Shown: positions 1-4,810 of the stretch, piece by piece
Position numbering within the stretch: the first letter of the stretch is position 1
Layout of the letters: each line of letters opens with the position of its first letter
From: Gammaproteobacteria bacterium
GTDB lineage: Bacteria; Pseudomonadota; Gammaproteobacteria; GRL18
Direction: 5' to 3'
Assembly: GCA_027076245.1 (NCBI GenBank)
Contig: JALTKC010000198.1
Span: 1-5,813, forward strand
Length of the DNA: 5,813 nucleotides
Notes under the pieces: generated by a model
Told to the model about the DNA's origin: nothing
The model's database searches: none
The model's input: the letters and a program-made list of their open reading frames with translations, nothing else
Made by a program: the position numbers and the translations under genes

Positions 1-102
1 TTCAATAAAACGACCATCACGAGCTGAACGGCTATCCGTTACAACAATCTGATAAAATGGGCTTTTCTTGGCACCGCCACGAGCGAGACGTATAGTAACC
101 AT
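1..102 (-). CDS. rpsP: 30S ribosomal protein S16, N-terminal part (cut by window edge)
   Basis: The minus strand reads from an ATG at 100-102 to the window edge with no stop, giving 34 residues that begin MVTIRLARGGAKKSPFYQIV and continue VTDSRSARDGRFIE. This is the highly conserved N-terminus of ribosomal protein S16, a small-subunit protein of about 80 residues that binds 16S rRNA in the 5' domain and is needed for 30S assembly. A GAGGAA Shine-Dalgarno (plus-strand 112-117) lies nine bases before the ATG and fixes the start. The gene follows ffh on the same strand. In E. coli rpsP heads an operon with rimM, trmD and rplS, which would lie to the left of this window; that continuation is inferred. 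The C-terminal half is outside the window, so completeness cannot be judged. Confidence 0.97.
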   Translation of the reverse strand, partial: MVTIRLARGGAKKSPFYQIVVTDSRSARDGRFIE

Positions 103-111
103 TTAAATATA

Positions 112-117
112 TTCCTC
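112..117 (-). promoter_or_regulatory. Ribosome binding site of rpsP
   Basis: The minus strand reads GAGGAA here, a strong match to the anti-Shine-Dalgarno sequence, nine bases before the rpsP ATG. The bases between are all A or T, which favours an open initiation region for a highly translated ribosomal protein gene. Confidence 0.85.
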
Positions 118-132
118 AAAATTCAATAACTT

Positions 133-146
133 ACAGAAAATTCTGT
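133..146. repeat. Short inverted repeat in the rpsP leader
   Basis: ACAGAA and TTCTGT form six-base perfect arms around a two-base centre, ending about 15 bases upstream of the rpsP Shine-Dalgarno. In RNA it could form a small hairpin of five pairs with a four-base loop; in DNA it could be a dyad operator. It is AU-rich and followed by no U-run, so it is not a convincing terminator. Function unknown. Confidence 0.5.
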
Positions 147-204
147 ATCTGTGCAGACAAACCTGGAACTTGTATTTTAAGCACCTGGGTAATTAATGAA
201 AGCG

Positions 205-245
205 GTATTTAAACCTGCTTCTGCCTGTACGTACTTAAAGCCTGC
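205..245. repeat. Imperfect direct repeat in the rpsP leader
   Basis: GTATTTAAACCTGC at 205-218 and GTACTTAAAGCCTGC at 231-245 differ by one substitution and one inserted base, and start 26 bases apart. The stretch between also contains CTGCCTGTAC and the palindrome GTACGTAC (227-234). Both copies fall within the predicted first 50 transcribed bases of the rpsP leader. The repeat could be a protein or RNA recognition site, or chance in a short region. Confidence 0.4.
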
Positions 246-260
246 TCAGAAAAGACGGGC

Positions 261-289
261 ATTTTACTCTAAAAAGCCGTGTAGATAAA
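261..289 (-). promoter_or_regulatory. Candidate sigma-70 promoter for rpsP
   Basis: On the minus strand a TAAAAT -10 hexamer (261-266, five of six to consensus) follows a weak TTTATC -35 hexamer (284-289, three of six) with a 17-base spacer. Directly after the -10 comes GCCCG, a GC-rich discriminator like those of stringently controlled ribosomal promoters. Transcription would start near 253-256, giving a leader of about 150 bases before rpsP. In E. coli the trmD operon begins at rpsP, so a promoter in this gap is expected. The weak -35 keeps this a prediction; readthrough from ffh may also feed the gene. Confidence 0.5.
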
Positions 290-350
290 GTGTTTTAGGG
301 ATTTATTTTGCTTTATTTTCAACGGTATTTTTAACAACCATCAAAGCCTT

Positions 351-1730
351 CTAGAACGGCATTTTCCCCATGCCCCCACCGCCCATTCCCGGAGGCATTC
401 TACCCTTCAGACTACGCATCATATTCTTCATGCCGCCTTTAGAAAATTTCTTCATCATTTTCTGCATCTGTTTAAATTGTTTCAGCAATCGGTTTAGATC
501 CTGGATCTGGGTACCGGAACCGGCGGCAATACGTTTTTTACGGGAGCCTTTTATCAGTTCAGGACGCTGTCGTTCCGCCGGTGTCATGGAATTAATCATG
601 GCTTCAATTTTAACCAGCTCTTTATCATTGACCTGATTTTTTACCTGTGCAGGCACATCACTGACACCGGGCAGCTTATCCATTAAACCGGCCATACCGC
701 CCATTTTTTTCATTTGCAGGATCTGATCCCGAAAATCATCCAGATCAAAGTTCTTACCTTTTTTAATTTTCTTTGCCAGGCGCGCCGCTTTTTTGTGGTC
801 AACTTTCTGCTGGGCTTCTTCTACCAGAGAAAGAATATCCCCCATACCCAGAATACGGGATGCCAGACGATCAGGATGGAAGGGTTCCAGAGCATCCACT
901 TTTTCACCCACACCCATAAATTTAATGGGCTTGCCGGTGATCTGACGAATAGACAGAGCGGCACCGCCGCGGGCATCACCATCGGTCTTGGTCAGAATAA
1001 CACCGGTCAGTTCCAGTGCTTCGTTAAAGGCTTTGGCCGTGTTAGCCGCATCCTGACCGGTCATACTGTCCACTACAAACAGGGTTTCTACCGGATTAAT
1101 GGCCTGATGCAGGCGTTTGATTTCACCCATCATCTCGTCATCAATATGCAGACGACCGGCGGTATCGACTATAACCACATCTATATAATGCTTGCGGGCA
1201 TAATCAATGGCATTACGGCCAATGTCCACCGGATCCTGGGTAGTATCACTGGGGAAAAACTCGACATCCACTTCTTTAGCCAGAGTAGCCAGCTGCTCAA
1301 TAGCCGCAGGACGGTAGACGTCAGCACTGGTCACCAGCACAGATTTTTTATCCTGTTTTAATAAGCGGGACAGCTTGGCCACACTGGTGGTTTTACCAGA
1401 TCCCTGCAGACCGGCCATTAAGATAACCGCCGGCGGCTGAACATTCAGGTTCAGAGCATCATTGGTCTCCCCCATCATGGTGACCAGTTCATCATTAACA
1501 ATCTTGATAAAGGCCTGGCCGGGGGTAATGCTTTCTATTACTTCCTTACCAATTGCACGTGCTTTAACATGTTCAATAAACTCCTTGACCACCGGCAGGG
1601 CAACATCCGCCTCCAGCAGGGCCATGCGTACTTCACGCAGAGTATCTTTAATATTATCTTCTGATAAGCGTCCCTGACCGCGCAGGTTTTTGACCGTTTT
1701 GGCCAGACGTTCCGTTAATCCGTCGAACAT
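351..1730 (-). CDS. ffh: Signal recognition particle protein Ffh (SRP54 GTPase)
   Basis: This 459-residue protein is full length for bacterial Ffh. With 4.5S RNA it forms the signal recognition particle, which binds signal sequences of nascent inner-membrane proteins and delivers ribosomes to the receptor FtsY. The N domain helical bundle spans about residues 1-90 and contains ALLEADVALPVV. The G domain spans about 95-295, with P-loop GLQGSGKTT (107-115), ADVYRPAA (136-143), DTAGRL (189-194), TKTD (247-250) and GVGEK (273-277). The M domain follows, with the RNA-binding stretch SRKKRIAAGSG (396-406) and a methionine- and glycine-rich tail that supplies the flexible signal-peptide groove. The gene starts at ATG 1728-1730; the nearest Shine-Dalgarno-like AAGG is 13 bases upstream, longer than usual. 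It is divergent from the ypjD-like gene and co-directional with rpsP 248 bases downstream. I see no GC-rich terminator after its TAG stop. No anomaly in any motif. Confidence 0.99.
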   Translation of the reverse strand: MFDGLTERLAKTVKNLRGQGRLSEDNIKDTLREVRMALLEADVALPVVKEFIEHVKARAIGKEVIESITPGQAFIKIVNDELVTMMGETNDALNLNVQPPAVILMAGLQGSGKTTSVAKLSRLLKQDKKSVLVTSADVYRPAAIEQLATLAKEVDVEFFPSDTTQDPVDIGRNAIDYARKHYIDVVIVDTAGRLHIDDEMMGEIKRLHQAINPVETLFVVDSMTGQDAANTAKAFNEALELTGVILTKTDGDARGGAALSIRQITGKPIKFMGVGEKVDALEPFHPDRLASRILGMGDILSLVEEAQQKVDHKKAARLAKKIKKGKNFDLDDFRDQILQMKKMGGMAGLMDKLPGVSDVPAQVKNQVNDKELVKIEAMINSMTPAERQRPELIKGSRKKRIAAGSGTQIQDLNRLLKQFKQMQKMMKKFSKGGMKNMMRSLKGRMPPGMGGGGMGKMPF

Positions 1731-1791
1731 AATGACTGGTTTACCTTAATTTATAAATATGGATTTAGATTTTAGTTTTGTAATCAGGGTG

Positions 1792-1797
1792 ATTATA
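1792..1797 (-). promoter_or_regulatory. Candidate -10 box of the ffh promoter
   Basis: The minus strand reads a perfect TATAAT here, 61 bases upstream of the ffh start codon. No good -35 hexamer sits at 16-18 bases (the 17-base position reads AACATG), so an activator or the A+T-rich surroundings may help. The start point would fall near 1785, giving an ffh leader of about 55 bases. It lies back-to-back with the plus-strand TATAAT at 1807-1812. Confidence 0.45.
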
Positions 1798-1806
1798 AAA
1801 ATACGC

Positions 1807-1812
1807 TATAAT
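1807..1812 (+). promoter_or_regulatory. Candidate -10 box of the ypjD-yfjD promoter
   Basis: A perfect TATAAT on the plus strand would place the transcription start near 1819, about 24 bases before the ATG at 1843. The expected -35 position (1784-1789, TCAGGG) matches poorly and there is no extended -10 TG. The box is the only strong promoter-like element before the two-gene membrane-protein unit. Confidence 0.5.
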
Positions 1813-1842
1813 AACATGTTGCCATAAGAGTTAAAGCATCCT

Positions 1843-2700
1843 ATGATATACTTTTTTAAAGTTGCTTTTCCAATTAACACAAACTGCTTGGGATTTATGT
1901 TTATATCAGGTTTATTTACCGGTTTTCTTTATCTGGCATCAGGTGCCTGGTTAGGTTTTAACCTTTTAAATGCCAATATTGTTCAGGACAAGCCCAATAA
2001 AAACATAATTGTTATTGGCTTTATCGCCCTGTTACTGCATGCCATTATTCTGTTTTCCAGTACCATTACCTCCAATGGTTTAAACCCGTCTTTTGTTAAC
2101 AGTTTTTCTCTGGTTTCCTGGCTGGTGGTTCTGTTGTATCTGACTGCTGAATTTCGCAAACCCGTGGAAACACTGGGCACCCTGATTTTTCCTATTGCTG
2201 CTATTGCAGTCTTTTTGCAATTATTCTGGCCGCATGAATCCACAGTTTCCGGGCTGAACTTTGAACTGCAGGTACATATCCTGCTGTCTTTACTCGCTTA
2301 TGGTCTGCTGGCCATTGCGGCCGGACAGTCCGTTTTACTGCTGATCCAGACGCATTATTTAAAAAACAGACACCCGGGCGGTTTTATTCGTTCTCTGCCC
2401 CCGCTGCAAAGTATGGAAACCCTGCTGTTTCAGATGATTAAGGTCGGTTTTATCTTATTATCGTTTGCCCTGCTCAGCGGCTTTATTTTTCTGGATGATA
2501 TTTTTGCCCAGCATCTGGTACATAAAACCGTTTTATCTATTGTTGCCTGGCTGTTATTTGCCATTCTGCTCTGGGGCCGCGGTCATTTCGGCTGGCGGGG
2601 TAAAAAGGCCGTTCATTTTACTCTGGGCGGATTCGTCTTTCTGATGCTCGCCTATTTCGGCAGTAAAATGGTGCTGGAAATCATCCTGCACAAAATCTGA
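1843..2700 (+). CDS. ypjD: YpjD/CcsA-like inner-membrane protein (cytochrome c assembly family)
   Basis: This 285-residue, very hydrophobic protein has about eight predicted membrane segments (near residues 19-42, 54-74, 85-101, 110-129, 143-170, 196-217, 229-245 and 256-281). It resembles the YpjD branch of the CcsA/CcmC cytochrome c assembly family. Supporting marks are ELQVHILLSLLAYG (141-154), with a conserved-type histidine at 145, and HKTVLSIVAWLLFA (227-240) followed by GRGHFGWRGKKA (245-256). No tryptophan-rich WWD heme-binding motif is visible, so heme handling is unproven; the role of YpjD is not established. Position beside ffh and before a yfjD-like gene matches E. coli. The ATG at 1843 has only a weak AAGAG 12 bases upstream. 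An internal ATG at 1897 would give 267 residues, closer to E. coli YpjD, but also lacks a good Shine-Dalgarno. The fold is secure; the start is uncertain. Confidence 0.88.
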   Translation: MIYFFKVAFPINTNCLGFMFISGLFTGFLYLASGAWLGFNLLNANIVQDKPNKNIIVIGFIALLLHAIILFSSTITSNGLNPSFVNSFSLVSWLVVLLYLTAEFRKPVETLGTLIFPIAAIAVFLQLFWPHESTVSGLNFELQVHILLSLLAYGLLAIAAGQSVLLLIQTHYLKNRHPGGFIRSLPPLQSMETLLFQMIKVGFILLSFALLSGFIFLDDIFAQHLVHKTVLSIVAWLLFAILLWGRGHFGWRGKKAVHFTLGGFVFLMLAYFGSKMVLEIILHKI

Positions 2701-2726
2701 TACCTGGTGTGATACATACTTTCTAC

Positions 2727-2743
2727 AGGCGACCTGAACCTTG
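2727..2743 (+). promoter_or_regulatory. Translation start region of the yfjD-like gene (TTG start)
   Basis: An AGG (2727-2729) lies 11 bases before TTG at 2741-2743. A stop codon TGA in the same frame at 2735-2737 rules out any earlier start, and no in-frame ATG occurs before the first membrane helix is complete. The resulting N-terminus MHDIPIGILFAIL lines up with the start of E. coli YfjD, so TTG is the best choice. Confidence 0.75.
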
Positions 2744-4036
2744 CATGACATCCCGATTGGAATTCTTTTTGCTATCCTTGGTGTGCTGATCGTTTTATCC
2801 GGTTTTTTCTCCGGCTCTGAAACCGCACTGGTCAGTCTTAACCGTTATCGTCTCAAGCATCTGGTGCAATCCGGTCATCGCGGCGCCCAGATTGCCAGTT
2901 CCCTGCTGGAACGTCCGGACAGGCTGTTTGGATTGATCCTGATTTTTAATAATTTTGTTAATATTCTGGCTTCCGCTATTGCTACGGTTATCGGCATGCA
3001 GTTATTCGGTGAAGCGGGTATTGCCATTGCCACCGGTATCCTGACCTTTGTCATTCTGGTTTTTTCTGAAGTTAGCCCTAAAACCTATGCGGCACAGAAC
3101 CCGGAGCGTTTTGGTTTCCCTGCCGCCTATATCCTTAAGACTCTGATGTGGCTGTTTTATCCGCTGGTTCTGGGTATCAATACCATAACCAATGGTCTGC
3201 TGGCTTTATTAGGCATTCATAAACCGGGTAATAATGACTCCCTCAGTCCGGAGGAATTACGTACCATAGTGAATGAAACCGGCTCCATGATCCCGGTTAA
3301 ACACCAGAAAATGCTGCTTAATATTCTGGATCTGGAAGCGGTACGAGTAGAAGATATTATGGTCAGCCGCAATGATATTGTCGGCATTGATATGGATGAT
3401 GATTGGGAAACCATACGCGATGATCTAACCAACAGCCTGCATACCCGCCTGCCGGTTTTTGAAGGTGATATAAACCATACTTTTGGTGTACTGCACCTGC
3501 GCAAGGCACTGTCGGTTATTTCCAGCCCTGATGCCGGAAAAGAAGCCTTAAGGAAAGTCATATCGCCCTGTTACTTTATTCCCGAGGCCACGCCTCTGAA
3601 TAAACAGCTGCTTAATTTTCAGCATAATAAACGCCGTACGGCTCTGGTGGTGGATGAGTATGGAGACATTCAGGGACTGGTCACCCTGGAAGACATTCTG
3701 GAAGAAATTGTAGGGGAATTTACCACCGATCCATCCGACACCCTGATGAAAGAAGTACACCCGCAGGAGGATGGTACGGTGCTGGTAGACGGCAGTGCCA
3801 ATATTCGGGAGCTGAACCGTATTATGCACTGGTGTTTACCTACCAGGAGTGCTAAAACCATTAATGGTCTTATCCTGGAATATCTGGAATCCATTCCTGA
3901 ACCCGGCACCAGTGTACTCATTGATGACTACCCCATTGAAATTCTACAACTCACCGGCAATACGGTTAAAACGGTTAAAATATCTCCGCGTCTGAATCAA
4001 CAGACCACTTACAACAATACTCAGGCCGAAAACTAA
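2741..4036 (+). CDS. yfjD: CNNM/CorC-family membrane protein with CBS pair (YfjD-type, predicted Mg/Co transport)
   Basis: This 431-residue protein has the full architecture of the HlyC/CorC (CNNM) family, linked to magnesium and cobalt efflux or resistance. The N-terminal DUF21 transmembrane domain (about 1-160) has four hydrophobic stretches near 5-24, 62-88, 92-112 and 127-158. It also carries the family marks SGSET (24-28), NNFVNILAS (70-78) and EVSPKT (110-115). A CBS pair follows (about 205-260 and 273-328), including LVVDEYGDIQGLVTLEDIL (302-320); such pairs bind adenine nucleotides in relatives. A C-terminal CorC_HlyC transporter-associated domain spans about 337-418. Similarity to remembered E. 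coli YfjD (428 residues) runs end to end. The usual Pro of MVPR at the first CBS domain is Ser here (IMVSRND, 206-212). It lies 40 bases after the ypjD-like gene and is probably co-transcribed. Substrate and direction of transport are inferred from the family only. Confidence 0.95.
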   Translation: MHDIPIGILFAILGVLIVLSGFFSGSETALVSLNRYRLKHLVQSGHRGAQIASSLLERPDRLFGLILIFNNFVNILASAIATVIGMQLFGEAGIAIATGILTFVILVFSEVSPKTYAAQNPERFGFPAAYILKTLMWLFYPLVLGINTITNGLLALLGIHKPGNNDSLSPEELRTIVNETGSMIPVKHQKMLLNILDLEAVRVEDIMVSRNDIVGIDMDDDWETIRDDLTNSLHTRLPVFEGDINHTFGVLHLRKALSVISSPDAGKEALRKVISPCYFIPEATPLNKQLLNFQHNKRRTALVVDEYGDIQGLVTLEDILEEIVGEFTTDPSDTLMKEVHPQEDGTVLVDGSANIRELNRIMHWCLPTRSAKTINGLILEYLESIPEPGTSVLIDDYPIEILQLTGNTVKTVKISPRLNQQTTYNNTQAEN

Positions 4037-4060
4037 ACATAAACTTTGTGAACCAGAGCA

Positions 4061-4088
4061 TGGAAAATACGCTTATTTACACTATATT
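4061..4088 (+). promoter_or_regulatory. Possible promoter for the FHA-like gene
   Basis: In the A+T-rich 103-base gap after yfjD, TGGAAA (4061-4066, four of six to the -35 consensus) and TATATT (4083-4088, five of six to the -10) are separated by 16 bases. Transcription would start about 45 bases before the TTG start. A+T-rich DNA often yields such matches by chance, so this is tentative. No hairpin terminator for yfjD is visible in the same gap, so readthrough from the upstream pair is an alternative. Confidence 0.35.
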
Positions 4089-4125
4089 TAGTTCATTACA
4101 AATATTAATCACCAGCATTAAATTC

Positions 4126-4130
4126 AAGGA
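4126..4130 (+). promoter_or_regulatory. Ribosome binding site deciding the TTG start of the FHA-like gene
   Basis: AAGGA lies nine bases before TTG at 4140-4142, an ideal spacing. The protein read from this TTG begins directly with the first beta strand of the FHA fold (SQVSLLF), and the next in-frame ATG is deep inside the gene, so the non-ATG start is well supported. Confidence 0.8.
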
Positions 4131-4139
4131 TCGACAATT

Positions 4140-4757
4140 TTGTCCCAGGTAAGCCTGTTATTTAAAGACCGGATCTTAAGTATCCACCAGTTAAACCAGC
4201 ACCAGGAATTTTTAATCGGTCACGCTCCAGACTGTGCTATTCATATTGACAGCCTTGCGGTTAAGGAACATCACGCCAGAATTTCCTATAAGGCGGGAAA
4301 TCACAGCTATAATATAGCGCCTGTGGATGACAGTGCTGAAATTTTTATTAAAAACCAGCCGGTTGAAAATGAAACTGAATTATCTGACGGCGACCATATC
4401 AAATTGGGAAAACACACTCTGATATTTACCTTTGATGAACGCAATGAGAAACATAAGGCCGTCCCCAGAGAACCGGAAAAAAACATTAAACATACGGGTA
4501 CCGGGTGGATACAATACCTTAATGGCAGCAAGCTGGGCAATACTCAACAGATTAAACAGAATATGATGAACATTACGGATGACAGCGGAAAGCATGTGGC
4601 CCTGATATCCAATCGTCATGACGGATTTTACCTTTCCTGGCTGCAGGGGAAGCCGCCCAAAGTCAATAAAAAAAGTATTGGAGAAAAAAGCTTCCGGCTG
4701 GACAATAACAGCTATATTGCAGTGGGAAAAACCAATGTATTATTTTATATTGATTAG
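4140..4757 (+). CDS. FHA-domain-like protein with a probable second degenerate FHA domain
   Basis: This 205-residue protein has no signal peptide or membrane helix. Residues 3-98 fit an FHA domain, a beta sandwich that usually binds phosphothreonine peptides. FLIGHAPDCAIHID (24-37), AVKEHHARISY (40-50), IKNQPV (70-75) and LSDGDHIKLGKHTLIF (81-96) match its core strands. The binding residues are altered: the Arg of the usual GR motif is His28, and the Ser of the usual SxxH motif is Lys42, although His45 is kept. After a charged linker (99-118), residues 122-205 repeat the outline: VALISNRHDGFYLSW (153-167), KVNKKSI (174-180), FRLDNNSYIAVGKTNVLFYI (185-204), read here as a second, more diverged FHA fold. 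It starts at TTG with a strong Shine-Dalgarno and converges on radA. No kinase, phosphatase or secretion partner is visible. Cytoplasmic scaffold or regulator is the likely class; the specific role is unknown. Confidence 0.8.
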   Translation: MSQVSLLFKDRILSIHQLNQHQEFLIGHAPDCAIHIDSLAVKEHHARISYKAGNHSYNIAPVDDSAEIFIKNQPVENETELSDGDHIKLGKHTLIFTFDERNEKHKAVPREPEKNIKHTGTGWIQYLNGSKLGNTQQIKQNMMNITDDSGKHVALISNRHDGFYLSWLQGKPPKVNKKSIGEKSFRLDNNSYIAVGKTNVLFYID

Positions 4758-4774
4758 GAAAACCTGAATCCATA

Positions 4775-4810
4775 TTTTTTATGACGGTTGTTTATGGCGT
4801 TTTTTATGAC
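4775..4810. repeat. 11-base direct repeat in the convergent FHA-radA junction
   Basis: TTTTTTATGAC occurs at 4775-4785 and again at 4800-4810, 25 bases apart; the second copy overlaps the radA stop codon. The two T-runs sit in the 46-base gap between convergent genes, where terminators are expected, but I find no inverted repeat before either run. They may be remnants of a terminator, a small tandem duplication, or chance in T-rich DNA. Confidence 0.5.

Larger units (their letters stand above)
1731..1842. other. Divergent ffh / ypjD intergenic region
   Basis: This 112-base A+T-rich stretch separates divergent starts and must hold promoters for both directions. It contains two perfect TATAAT hexamers in back-to-back orientation with only nine bases between them, so the region recognised upstream of each covers the -10 of the other. 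No RNA gene, riboswitch-like structure or additional reading frame is apparent. Confidence 0.7.

Noticed and set aside
346..360. Near-palindrome over the ffh stop codon (GCCTTCTAGAACGGC)
   Set aside because: It has one mismatched pair, too small a loop and no following T-run on the minus strand, so it does not qualify as a terminator.
370..636. Plus-strand frame rich in Pro and Phe opposite the ffh C-terminus
   Set aside because: It is the mirror of the Gly- and Met-rich Ffh tail and has no independent start signal.
714..1361. 215-codon open frame on the plus strand inside ffh
   Set aside because: It lies wholly antisense to a complete, motif-perfect ffh, and its translation shows no recognisable domain; the openness follows from ffh codon composition.
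2701..2740. Magnesium riboswitch before the yfjD-like gene
   Set aside because: The gap from the upstream stop is only 40 bases, too short for a known Mg-sensing riboswitch, and no stem is visible.
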